Of a stretch of 64,000 nucleotides of DNA, positions 47,598-60,000 are shown in pieces (position 1 is the stretch's first letter; each line of letters starts with the position of its first letter). The stretch is from Hybos culiciformis (taxonomy: Eukaryota; Arthropoda; Insecta; Diptera; Hybotidae): positions 5,370,176 through 5,434,175 of the forward strand of contig OZ023273.1 of assembly GCA_964007475.1 (NCBI GenBank). Direction: 5' to 3'. Both the position numbers and the translations under genes were made by a program. The notes beneath the pieces were generated by a model. It saw nothing but the letters and a program-made list of their open reading frames with translations, was not told where the DNA came from and did no database searches.

Positions 47598-48789
47598 TAT
47601 TATCTATAAACTATACAGGAAGTGCGTCACAATCTCATAATTCAAAATAATACAAAAAAAATATGTTGTTTCACTCAATTAGCATTGTTTACAATTTGTA
47701 TCAAACACTTTCATACAAAATTGACATTTTTATTAAAATTTTTAAGAACCGCGAAACGTTGTTCTTCTTTTACTAAGAATTTTACTTTGAAATATCCGGA
47801 AATTATCACGCATACTTTTCAACTTAAAAATAAGGTATGAATTTATTTAAAAAAAAAAAGAAATTAATTAATTTGGAATTTTTGAATAATCACAGTCACA
47901 ATAATAATATTTATTTATCTTTTCTACACTCAAATTTGTTTATTTTTTAAATCTATCTTATTCTCATGTTATCGCATTTTCAATGCAACACAATCCAACA
48001 AGGACAAAACAACAATATTATACTTTAAATTTAATGTCAAATATCATTGTCAACTTTTTAACGCCAATAAAGAAGGTATCCAATCATATAATAGTGTGTT
48101 CTCTCTGATGGAATAAAATCGGAATTGGCTCAATGCTAAAATAGATAGTTCGGAAATTAGGGGAGCTCTTTGGCAGTCATTGCCTTTAAAATTTAAAATA
48201 TCGTTTTTGTAACTTAGTCAGGGATAGGATTGGGTGGGATACTACATTTATAAAAAAAAAAGTTTCTGCTCTGGCAGACTTTATATCGGCTCTTGCGAAA
48301 GACTTCTTTCTTTCAACTCTCTTTCGTCTTTTGCCGTCTAAAAAAAATTGCAAGAGTCTAAAGAAAGACTCTTAAAAATACATACTTTGTCGCTTTGCAG
48401 TTTATAGGTTGTTATTTTCGTTGTTTACCTACCTAGCTTACATTAATTATTTCGTAGATGTAGTAACTTACAAAATTAAGCAAGATTATTAAGTCGGTAG
48501 GAACTTAAAAGATCTTTTTGCACATACTTTACAAGTCATAAATTTTTCAAATAATTTCATTCCTAGAAACATTTACATCTTGTTTTACAAATTATTTTCT
48601 TCTACACTTATCTACATTGCAAAAAGTTCTTTAAAATTACAAATTGCAATTTCTTTAAGAATTTCTAACTTTTTTAAAGATCAATTTTTATTAGGTCAAA
48701 AAAATGTGGTTTTTCTTTCTATTTTCGTGTTTTTAGTTAAACAAACTTTTCATGTCTATAATTTTCGCAGATAATTTTATCTTGATAAA
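47598..48789. other. Divergent upstream region of HHAT and RNF180-like gene
   Basis: This is about 1.2 kb between two divergent starts. A plus-strand frame (47622-47834) ending at AAG|GTATGA could be part of a non-coding first exon for the downstream gene, but it has no ATG. The segment 48240-48400 has repeated AAAGACT/GCAAGAGTCT motifs in both orientations, suggesting a decayed inverted-repeat element. TTTTCGCAG at 48761-48769 could be the 5' UTR acceptor of the RNF180-like gene. Confidence 0.4.
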
Positions 48790-49146
48790 ATGTTAAAGAA
48801 TGGTATAATTAAATGCAGAAGATGTCGTCATACACTAATCGAAATAAAATCTAATTTTATTTTAAATTCACATTCTGAACCATGGAATATTCATGCTGAA
48901 GAAGCAGTATCTTGTGCGACTGCAAAGAATGAAATATTTTTTCAAGGTGATATTACATTACCCAATTGGATTCAAGATACTATTGATTCATCGAATTGGA
49001 CAAAGGGTAAATTAAAATGTCCTCATTGTAGATGTAGCATTGGATCCTTTGATTATATTGGTGGATCACGATGTAGCTGCGAGGAATTTATTCAACCATC
49101 ATCCGTTCATTTAAGTAAAAGCAAAGTTGATTGTATTTTAAACTAA
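48790..49146 (+). CDS. RNF180-N-terminus-like zinc-binding protein
   Basis: This small protein of 118 residues is encoded by one open exon. It resembles the N-terminal Cys-rich domain of the E3 ligase RNF180 (also similar to the zinc-binding tail of DUSP12): IKCRRCRHTLIE near residue 7, LPNWIQDTIDSSNWTKGKL, KCPHCRCSIGSFDY, then GSRCSCEEF and VHLSKSKVD. The paired CxxC motifs (CRRC, CPHC) and the CSC should coordinate zinc. The RING finger, transmembrane tail and linker of vertebrate RNF180 are absent, so it is not an E3 ligase by itself as read here; a following exon is unlikely because a normal TAA ends the frame. The ATG is favoured because an in-frame TAA (48772) lies just upstream. Its function is not known to me. 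Confidence 0.75.
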   Translation: MLKNGIIKCRRCRHTLIEIKSNFILNSHSEPWNIHAEEAVSCATAKNEIFFQGDITLPNWIQDTIDSSNWTKGKLKCPHCRCSIGSFDYIGGSRCSCEEFIQPSSVHLSKSKVDCILN

Positions 49147-52100
49147 AGGTTCGCAATTCGGTATATTGTAAAATGAAAAAAAAAATTGATTAAGTTTTTT
49201 TTTTTAATAAATTATAAAATTTATTCTTTGTTTTTTTTTTAAATAAATTTATCTTATAATAATTATATATGTATACTGAAACTGATTATGAAAAATATAA
49301 ATTAAAAACTTATTTTATGATTTTCGTTAATAAACGCATTTCTTGTAAAAGAAAATCCTTAAAAATATGTCTTAATACATTTTTAATGTTAATTATTACA
49401 AAAAAATAATTCAATTCTGCTTGTTTTAATTTTTTGTCTTAAATTGACTAATATCACATTATTTTTTTAATTGTATTATTAATTCGATTATAAGTTAGGT
49501 ATAGATATATATATTTTTTTTTTTGGTTTCTAAGCTGTATTATATATTATAATATAGTATGTATAATATATTTTTATTTGAACATTTTAATGTGTGATTA
49601 AATTTACATAAAATTTTTTATTTTATTGTTTTTGCGCTAAAAAAAATAAGGTTAAAAAATATTGATTTGTGATTTAAAATTCAAATAAAATAAAATATCG
49701 AATAATATATATAATAGTGTTTTTTTAATTTTTTGTTACATTTTTTTTAATAATTCTTTATCAAACAAATATTTACTCATTTTATAGATTACGTTTATTT
49801 CAATAAGAATTAAATCTAGCATGTATTATGTAGGTACATTTGTACATATCTAACACACAGTACATAAGTATGTAGTTTATAAACCAGAAAATAATTGACT
49901 TAAATAATTAAAGTTAGTTAAATTCGAAAGAAAAGAAATTAATTAATTCGAAAAATATTACTTTTTGTTTATTTTTATAATAAATTATTAATACCTATAC
50001 TTCAACAAAATGCTGATTTAATAAATTAAGTTAATACTTCAATAATTAAAAAAAATTGTTTTATTTAGCAAAAAAAAATTAAAAAAATGATTTTACTTAT
50101 AAAGAATTCGACAATTTTATAGCCATGACAGAACTTTAAACTAAATGTTTAAATGTTTAAACTAAACGAATAAATTTAAGGTCAATTCGCCATCTATTGA
50201 TGTCTACATAATCATCATTAAATAAAATTATAACTAAAATATATTAAATTATCTTATTGAAAAAATTATATTTTACAATTTTAATTCAAATGACTAGAAT
50301 TTACTCATCAGATAAGTATTCTTTATGTTTATAATTATCTTTCAAAAAAAAATTAAGGAAAAATTTTTTAAATCTAATTTTTTTTTCTTTTAAATCCTAA
50401 ACTTATTGGTATGTAAAAAAACTAAAAATTAGATTTTTTAAATTATTAATATAAAAAATATGTAGTACAATATTATTAAAAATTTAATCAAAAATCATTA
50501 CACCAAATTCCGCGCCCGCATATAAAAATTTCTAAATAAACAAAAATACATTTATAAATCTCACTTAAAAAATAAAAGTAGATTTAACCAAAATTTATAC
50601 AATTGAAAGGAACCTTATGTTGTGATTAAAAAATATTTATAAAAAATCATATGTTTTTTAGTTGTTCAAAAAGTCTACTAAACTTAAATTTTTAACTAAA
50701 ATGTAAAATGTATATAAATGAAGTTATGTTTCTTGTTTCTCTGAAATAAATTTTTACTGTAAATGAAAATTTGTCTGAAGAAAATAAAGTTTTTTTTCTC
50801 AAGTCAATTTGTAACTTTTTTTCATGGATTGTGCATTTTAAAGGATTTCCAGGTATTATAATATTAATTATTATTTATATCGATTAAATAATATATTCCA
50901 AGTCTGATGATTTTTAAATTGCGTATAAAATATTTTTTTTTATAAACTTCTGATAAATTGTAAAACAGAATAATAAAATCGTATTATTAAATCTAGATAG
51001 ACTAACAACATAATGAAACCGTAATATTACACATATTATTTAAAAAATATACGATTAAATCCTTTTTTTTTATTATTCCTATTTTTAAATCTTAACTTTA
51101 ATTGTAGTTTCATCATCTCTCGGAAACTTATATACAATATTACTTATTTTTAAAATTAAAATTATATTCAGTTAACGAAGAAAATTTATTTTCGCATTAC
51201 AGCCACTTATTCCGAATATAATGCATTCTATTTATTAGTCACATTCAAAAATATTAATTTTTATTTCTAATTTAAATTATAAATTAGAGAAATGCTGAAT
51301 AAACCGTATATATATTTACATTACATAATTAATTTAGTTTAGAAAAATTAAAAAACAAGTTGTGAATGAAATGTGATTTGTTTTTTGCTTGTACATAAAA
51401 GGTGCTGTTATTATAATTCCAATTAAGTGCATTTGAAAAGAAAATATTTTGCTGATTATCTGATTTTATAACAATTAACTTGTTCCATTTCTTTTATCTT
51501 CTTTTTAGGAAAAAATCAACAAAATATAAAAGATAAAGCAGATTTACGAAGACCTAACCTATTTAAAGAAGCGAAGTGAATCAATCTATTATAAATAATT
51601 GCATAATAATATGATTTTGAACGAGATACCTATGTATGATTAAAAATCATCTTTATTTAATAATAATATTTTTCATAAAAAAAAAATTTTTATTATGTTG
51701 AAATTAGGTACATAATTGTTCATTTGTTCTGCTACGTTTTTCCCGAAAAGAATATAAAAGTAGGCAAGTAAATACAAACAATATTTGCTTGAATTTTACT
51801 CTGTTGTGAACATTAAAAATTACAAGTTTTAAATGATAAGTTTTGATTTATTAAACCATCTATTAGGATTATTTTTTAATAAACTCGTCAAAAAATGTGT
51901 GTAAAAAAAAGTAAAATACTTCGATTAATTTTTCATTTTGTTTATAAATAAAAATTTTGTTCCTAAATACTAAATTTTCTTTTAGCTTTCAAAAAAAAAA
52001 GGTTAAAAACTGATTTTTTAATAAAATTTTGGGAGGAAATCAAATTTCCTAAAAACTTTTTTTTTTTATGTAAATATTTTTTTTTTTTTTTTGGTATATA

Positions 52101-52488
52101 GTTTTTTGTTAATTTCATTTTCTTATAACTTATTTATAATTTTAAGTATAAAAAAATATAAATTTTTTTTTCATAGTTAATTTTTTAAAAATATAAAAAT
52201 ATTCATAAATTACCTTTCGTATTTAAAGCGTTTATATAATTTAAAAAAGAAAAATTATTAAAGCTTTTAAAGCCTTTTTTTTCATTGTCCGTTTTTGTTA
52301 ATCATCATCATAACTAACCAATTATACATTATAAATATATATAAATTACATTATGTACATACATAAACATAAAAATTGTTATTAAATTCATTTAATTATT
52401 GTTACCGTTATAATTCCTAAAGTTTTCAATATATTTATTTTTAATTTTAAATCCATAAAGATTTAAAAATTTTTTTTAATTTGTTTCA
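49147..52488. other. Spacer and probable long 3' UTR of nerfin-1
   Basis: No coding exon is seen in 3.3 kb. The right-hand part must hold the nerfin-1 3' UTR on the minus strand; in Drosophila that UTR is long and microRNA-regulated, so an extended UTR here is plausible but its end cannot be placed because AATAAA-type hexamers are abundant. On the minus strand a Pumilio-type TGTAAATA occurs near 51312-51319. Confidence 0.4.
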
Positions 52489-54018
52489 TTAATATGAAAT
52501 CGTTGTACCGTTTATGTGTTGATGGATTACAGAAGGCCCATTCCATTTTCTGCCCAAATTAGCTAAAGCTGTTGCAGCGATATTCTCTTCTTCGGTCAAA
52601 TTTTCGACAATTTGTAAGCGACCTGGTGACGAGCACATTGACGCTCTAGATTCCATGTCTGAATCGTAACGAAATATTATGTTATCTTTATAATTAATTG
52701 AATCACTGTGTGAAGCTGATGATAGTGGCAGTGAATGCTGGGAATCATCCATTACTGAGTTCGAATTAAATTGTATAAAATCCGATTTAGACGATGATGA
52801 TGATGATTCAGAACTAGATTTTTTTAAATTTTTATTTTTATTTTTATTATGTGTAGCTAGATGTTTTCGAAGATAAGCTTGCCTTTTAAATTGTTTGCCA
52901 CATTCTGTGCACGGATATTGTGGCTCATTTTCCGAATTCTCTCTCTGCTTGCGTAGTACTTCTTCTTTTGGTTTATGCCACCGACGATGAGAAGCTAAGT
53001 TTGCTGGACAATTGAATCGTTTTCCACATTCTGGACATCTATATTCTAACAACACGATACAAGAGCATCTATGTCGTGCCAAACCAAAAGCATCTTCGAA
53101 ATCTTGACGACATAACTTGCACGTGTACGATCCTATTACATTTTTTATTAAAGCTAATTCAGCTTTGGCCTCGTCTGTGACTTCAACTATATTATATTGG
53201 GGATCTATATCCCCTGATTCATGATCATCATTTTCGTTAATTTCTTCAAGAGGTCTTATTATTGTACCAGACACAGGTGAACTTTGGTATTCATCAAATT
53301 TTAATTTTCGAATTGCTTTTGTTTTTCTTTCCTTTGTTGATGAGCTAGTTGGATGTGTTTTTGCTGTGCGAGGTGCAGTATTACATTTAATTGGCTTTTT
53401 TGGAGTAAGCTCTTTGGTTGGAACAGAAGTTGCAGTTTCTATTGACCCACAACTGGTGGTATCAGGTATTACTAATGGTTTTTTCGATACTTGGGTAATA
53501 TCATTAATATTTTCCGTATTAATAACTTTATTATTATTATTGTTGTTAATTATTCCTATACTTTTAAAATTTCCATCTCGATACCGCTTCTTTGGAGGTG
53601 ATGATGGTGTTGTTGGTCCATTAGATATAACCGTTTGCGATGGAAATATAGTTTGTTGCTGATGTAGTAAAATTTTTTGCGGCTGTTGACATTGATAATT
53701 ATGATCTTGCGCCTTTTGATTTGAACTGTATTTTGATTGTATTAGATGAATTATTGCTGGTTTTTGATGTTGCTGTGTATTTGTTTGATTTGATTCTTTT
53801 TGATTAATTGTTTGTTTGTTGTGTGATATTTGAATTATATTTGACGATTGATTTTGGTTTGCCAATTTAGATAATTCAATTTGTTTAACAGTCAAATCTA
53901 ATGGTGATTCAATCATGGTGGCTCGTGCTAAATATCGTATTTTATATTTTGGCGGCAATTGAGCTACCGTTGTTAATAAACCCATTGAAGTTGATTGACG
54001 TTGATCAGTTGATGTCAT
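52489..54018 (-). CDS. nerfin-1: Nerfin-1/INSM-family zinc-finger transcription factor
   Basis: This nuclear C2H2 regulator belongs to the Nerfin/INSM family, which controls axon guidance and maintenance of the neuronal state in Drosophila. A single uninterrupted exon encodes 509 residues. Three zinc fingers are visible: about 298-320 (YTCKLCRQDF...HRCSC, the atypical first finger of the family), 326-348 (YRCPECGKRF with HRRWH) and 368-390 (YPCTECGKQF with HLATH). FNCPANLASHRRWHKP is diagnostic. The N-terminus carries PPKYKIRYLARA and PLDLTVK (39-45), the latter matching the CtBP-binding PxDLS-type motif; no SNAG repressor motif is present. Between them are Gln/Asn/Ser-rich low-complexity linkers including an Asn run. 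The start MTSTDQRQ is the first ATG of the frame. The family call is very secure. Confidence 0.95.
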   Translation of the reverse strand: MTSTDQRQSTSMGLLTTVAQLPPKYKIRYLARATMIESPLDLTVKQIELSKLANQNQSSNIIQISHNKQTINQKESNQTNTQQHQKPAIIHLIQSKYSSNQKAQDHNYQCQQPQKILLHQQQTIFPSQTVISNGPTTPSSPPKKRYRDGNFKSIGIINNNNNNKVINTENINDITQVSKKPLVIPDTTSCGSIETATSVPTKELTPKKPIKCNTAPRTAKTHPTSSSTKERKTKAIRKLKFDEYQSSPVSGTIIRPLEEINENDDHESGDIDPQYNIVEVTDEAKAELALIKNVIGSYTCKLCRQDFEDAFGLARHRCSCIVLLEYRCPECGKRFNCPANLASHRRWHKPKEEVLRKQRENSENEPQYPCTECGKQFKRQAYLRKHLATHNKNKNKNLKKSSSESSSSSSKSDFIQFNSNSVMDDSQHSLPLSSASHSDSINYKDNIIFRYDSDMESRASMCSSPGRLQIVENLTEEENIAATALANLGRKWNGPSVIHQHINGTTISY

Positions 54019-57000
54019 TATTATTAAAGTGTTTTAACAAAAGTTTTTCATTTAATTTTTTTTTATTTAATTTTTTTTTTACGCGGCTTAAAACTTTCAG
54101 TGTCCCAAGATTAATAAACATATAACATTTTATTAAAACTTTTAAATTTTCAAACAAATAAATTTTATATTCAATAAATTGAAGTGATTATTATAGAACT
54201 AAAGTATAATAAAAAAAAAAAAATAATAAAACTTAAACTAAAATAAAAATAAAATAAAATAAAATTCTTCCTTTTTTTATTCAAATTTGAATTTTCTTAT
54301 AAGCATTTATTCTAACAACACGGACTAAAATTGAATGACGAATATAGTAACAGGTCGTCCTGTATTTATGCTGTTTGATTTTCCCCTTTTAGAATATATT
54401 TTCTTTTTTTTTTTCCTTTTTTTTTTTCTTTTTGTATGTTGTACTGTTGTACATATAGAATTTTCCAAATAAACTACAAAATCCCTTTAAAAAAAAAAAT
54501 TAAATAAAATAAAAAATGTTAAAAAGGAAGGAAAATTTCTTACATTGTTAGACAATAATAATAATAATAAAAAAAAGCTAAACTGAATATTTGGCTATTT
54601 TTCGAATGTATATATGTAATATTATATATTTCGAAATTTCATTTTTCCCTCTTATTCCTTTTACAATAAGTTTGATATTATCCTTTTGAATAAAAATCAT
54701 AATTTTTTGTTCTTTTTGGTTCACTGAAACATAATAAGGTAGTTAGTGAACTTTTTTATTTTGAATTTATACGTAGGTTTATACAAAAAAGGATTTTCTA
54801 CAATTAATCTCAAAAAAACTGATAAATTCAATTATATCAAAAAAAGGACTATAGCACACTATCAGAAGTGTCAATAAGGTCGATCGCGATTTACCGTTTG
54901 ATCTTTGATTGCTTTTTGAGATACTTACTCATATAGTATTTTTGAAGTAAAAATCAGATAAAATATTAAATTTTGGTTTTGAAAAGTTTATTAATATCCT
55001 TGTAGCTATGTTGTCCTGTGATCGTTTCTTGTTTTTATATTTAGTGAAGAATTTTTGGTTTATTATATTTCAATTTACTGATTATGAACAATTCTCAGCT
55101 ATGAAAAGACTATTTAAATATTTTTAGCTTCTAAAGCTTGGATATCAATAAAGTCTCAAAAGTCGTTTTCTGAAGCTTTGAATTTTACTACTTTACTTAA
55201 TTAACTATAAGGATATAAAAGTATTACTGTATATGTACCTACCTAAATACCTATCTTTTTCACCTGTTTGATATATTATTATAATTATTAAATCAAAAAT
55301 TTATATCTATTGTATGATAATCGTGAATAAATAATTTATCCTTATATATATTGGTGTTGTACGCACCCCAATACCTGACGAATTGAATTTTATGATATAT
55401 GTTTAAAAAAAAAAAAAGAAGAGAAAACCATAATCAGCGTGAACACGAATGAATCGTCTATTTACGCTTGCGTTCTTTAAAAAATAATTTCATATATAAT
55501 ATTAAATTTTAGGGAAGGCTCTAACAATATATATATTATATACTATAGCATACATATATAATAAAGAGATTTGAAATTAAATTTTTAGATGTGTGTATTA
55601 ATGTCTATCAGGATTTTTCCTTTATTATTATTGGTAACGTTTCACTGAACAGATATAAAAGTAGCGATTTTAGGAGGACAGTACTTAATATTTTTTTGTA
55701 TAAAAAAAAGGGGATAATATATTTTTTTTTTTTCTACAATATAAAAGTATATTTGCAAATTATACAAATGAACGACATCGACGACGTTTATTTTAAATCC
55801 TTGAATAAATTTTTAAATATATTATTTTTAGTAATGTTAGTTTAAAAAAAATAAAACAAAATAAAAAAAAGGAAAAAGTGTAAAGAAAAATCTATGAATT
55901 AACACGCGACTTCACTTACGTTTTCATATTCTGGCACGTGCGGATTTATTTTATTGAGGAACCGAAAAAGAAGATAACAATAGTTGAGAATCACTGTGAA
56001 TATTTTTATAGCATTTTTCCTGTATTTTTTTTTTTGTAGTTTAGTTTATTTTTTTTTTTTATGTAATCACCCAACAGATGCATTGAAATGCTTGAGATTT
56101 CTGCAATTAATATTTTTAAAGGAGCGAATTATTTTAATATCAAAAAATACGAATAGAATTTATAATATATATACACCTGGGACCTAGAAACTATATATTC
56201 GTATGTACATTATTATCGCGTTAGTTGAAATATTTTTGAGTAAATGTTTTCATAACAATGTTCCACACCATTATTGACTTTCATTAAAATCTGAACCAAT
56301 AATGCGAATGAATACAAAACTTAATGAACCACGAGAAAAAGGTTTTAAATGTTTTAAATTAAATTTAATGTTCTATTAAAAATTGTTAATTTAAATATTT
56401 ATAAACATATATTATATGATCGTAGTTAAAATATTAATTTGAATTCTTTGGTAACCATAATTGAATGATCCCGTTGTTTAGTTGACCTTATATTCAAGAC
56501 TGAACATGATGACTTATAAATTTCAACCGAATGCCGAATTTGCGAACTACTAAAATTGTAAAAAAAATCTCTTTAAGACTTAATAAAACCATTAAGTAAA
56601 GTGTAGTATTAAAAATATTAGATTTTTGGTCCTCAGCTGATTCGCCGGGTTCATTGGTGGAGATAAGTGTTTAACTTAAGGTTCATTGTAATTTGAAACT
56701 CAAGGCAAATTAAAACCATAATAGTATATACAATGTTTGTTTGAAATATGATTAGATATATACTCATAATTTCATTATTTATTATCTGCAATTGTGCGTT
56801 ATAATATTTTGGATTAAATATCTTAATATTTTGCAAAGCTCGTAATTGATTTGAAGCTGAGGGGTTTTATTTTTATTCCAATGTTTGAATTTTTTTTTGC
56901 AATATTAACAAACAGAAGTTTTTTAAAATGATATGTATTTTTATTCAAATTATCCTTATTGACATCATAAAAAAATATAATAAATAAAAATAGAAACATA

Positions 57001-60000
57001 ATTTATTAGGGAATCTGACACATAAGTTTTACAAAATAAAATGACTAATTCGTTAGGAAAATAAAGCTTTATATAAAATATAATTTACATGAAGGGACAG
57101 AGGAAGGTATTATGATTAATCATAGTTTTTATTTTTAATTTTATATAATAAATAATATATATTCATATAAATAGGTATAATATTGTACATTGACAATACA
57201 TAAATATTTATTTTCTTTGAATTTAACTATTACTTCACAAAGTGTACACAAAATGAAAGAATTATTATATAATGTTGAGTAGAGCGTTAATATTATCAAA
57301 GATGAGTCTTTTGGACTGACAACAACAATTGTAATATTATTACGGTTTTGATGTTGTTTTCTGAATATTTTACGATCATATCAAAGATAAATAATTTTAA
57401 AGGGTTATGAGAATTTTCAGAAATTAGTTAAAAAATATTTATTGTTAATTCTAGCTAGAAAATATTTCTGATTTTTTGTAGAAAGTATAGAAAAGGTAGA
57501 AAAAACAGTTAAACCATCCTCATTTGCCAAGTGTTTGAATTCGTTGTCATTGTACTGAAAAACTTACTTAAATCCTTTTCAAAAAATAGGATGATAGAGC
57601 GATCTTAGATTAAGGGAAATATATAAGCATTATAAGATATTATAACTCCACTATAGTTCGAAGAAAATCTTATTTTATGAGAAAAACATTTACATACAAA
57701 AAAAAGTTTTCATTCATAATCATAAAAATAAATAAATTGTGATTGAGAATATTTCTTCTATCAGGAACAACCTAACATCATCATCATCAGCCTAATAATG
57801 TTGTCTTTCGTATAAAAAGCATAAATATACGCTCATTCTTATGATTATTTTACTTTATATAAGTATCTTTATATACTCTCCACTAATAAAATAGCATCCA
57901 TTTCAATATGTATACTATTTATAATAAAATTACACTTGTTGTTTAATGTTGGTTGTTGATGTACAACAACATATTCAAAAAAAAAAAAATCTTCACAATA
58001 ACACGTTCTTCAAGGTCAAAGGATTCCCTCAACCGGTAAATGAATAAACACACAACATAAAAAAAAAACACATCTTACAATCATAGTTTCTTCCTTTTAT
58101 TAAAAGAATTTCCTTTAAGGTGGAAATAAAATTTCTTTAAATTTTTTCATATTGTACACATTATGGGGTATATTGTCGTTGCTTGTACTATATTTGAATG
58201 TTTTATTATAAACTTCTGTAAATGGAATCTATGTATCTTAAATATATGTATGCGTTGCAAAACAAACTACAAACACATAGACAGCATAAAATATTCTTTT
58301 ATAGATTTAATCACATTATTATATACATAAATATAACTATCTAAACTTTGATATTTTGGCATGCACCCAAAAACAATTCTATATATATACTTACACATTT
58401 TATTTTTCTTATTGAAATTAACCCCCTATAATTTGTATCGAGATATATGTATGTCTGCACATAAATCCCGTTTCATTTAACAAGGGATTCCTTGAGACAG
58501 CTGCAATCAGGAAAATATATATTAAAAAAAAACTATATTGTATAAATTCTCAACAATGATATCGAATAAAAATATTCAAATTAGTTGTTTTTGAGATTTT
58601 TCTGTACGGCTAATGAGTTTCTTGCATCGATAGACAATTTGTTTGTGCGAACAAAATATCGAATGCATTCCTAACTGAAAAACTTTTTTTTAGTTTAATT
58701 TAAATGATCGACTAAAATTTCCAAAAATCTTTAAGATATAAACTATAAAAGAACCTATAACCTGTACTCACTTTTCATCAAAATTTATTTCAAACTAACT
58801 AAACAATTAGAAGACATTTTTAGTGTGCTCTCAGAACTAAGTAAGAAACATTTTTAGAAGTTTAAAATTTTCAATAATGAATATAAAATAAATCTCATTA
58901 TAAGGGCATTTTATGTTTTCGATAAAATTGAAAACCGATTTTTTTTTTTAATATGAAAAATATGTATACGTAATCTTTATGTATACGAGAACACCAATAA
59001 ATTTTTATAATTTAAAGAGCAGCTGCGGCACAATTTGCTTTCATGTTTAAATATTATGTGTTTAATACATTTCCCTACAATTTTATAATGTTGGTCGATG
59101 ACACTTAGTGTTTTCAATTTAGTTTTGTGTTAAAAGGCTAACGAATATTATTTGGGAAATTAATTTTCGGTTATTTTTATTCCCTATTGCAAAGTTTAAT
59201 ATATAGAAGTATAATGTATAATAAGCTTCATTTTAGGAAACTTTCTAATTATGTAGATATCGTATTGTATGAATAGTAGATATATTATGTATTCATTTCC
59301 GTATAGATTCACATACGTATTCATACTACAAACAATCTAAATATACAAGAAAAGTCATCTGCCCAAAAGGTTAAAGTCTTGGCTTAAAAATAGTCTAACT
59401 TCAACTAAAAAACTCAATTTTAAATTGGTAATAATTGGAAAAAATTCAGAAATTGGAACACATTTTTGACAATCATTTTCGTGTAACCTTTTCTTAATTA
59501 TATTTATATTGAGCTGACAGAGCAGCTTAGAAAAATGAATATCTCTTCAACTTCAATAAATTTAATAAATATTGTAATATTAAATAGTCCTTTTAGAATT
59601 TGCTGAAATGGCAGATTTACTAAACTGATATTAATATGCTTCTGCTTGTTGGAAAGAAAACTATGTAGGTATATCATAATAATAAAAAGAAAAATGTTCT
59701 TTTTAAAAATGTAGGACGAAAAAATAAGCACCTTATTATTATTCTTTTTTCTACACCACAAGAATTTTTTCTTTAAGATTGACTCATCATTGTTGATACA
59801 AGTCGTATTACACACTTGACTAAATTGGGAATCTCCTTACGTCATCAAAATATTTATGTGTATATATAAAGAAAATGTAAAAATAAAATATTAAAGTAAG
59901 CGAATTTATTTATAGAAAAAAAAAAATTCTAGTTATTTAGGTAGATATATGTATACATCTAAATTTCTTTATATTATTGAAGTAATTTTTTGGAAAATGA

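Noticed and set aside
47622..47840. Plus-strand frame upstream of the RNF180-like gene
   Set aside because: It has no ATG anywhere in frame, and joining its donor to the 48770 acceptor gives an immediate stop. At most it is part of a 5' untranslated exon.
58010..58018. FTZ-F1/ERR half-site as a nerfin-1 enhancer
   Set aside because: A single 9-base match is about what chance predicts for 64 kb on two strands; noted only in the region description.
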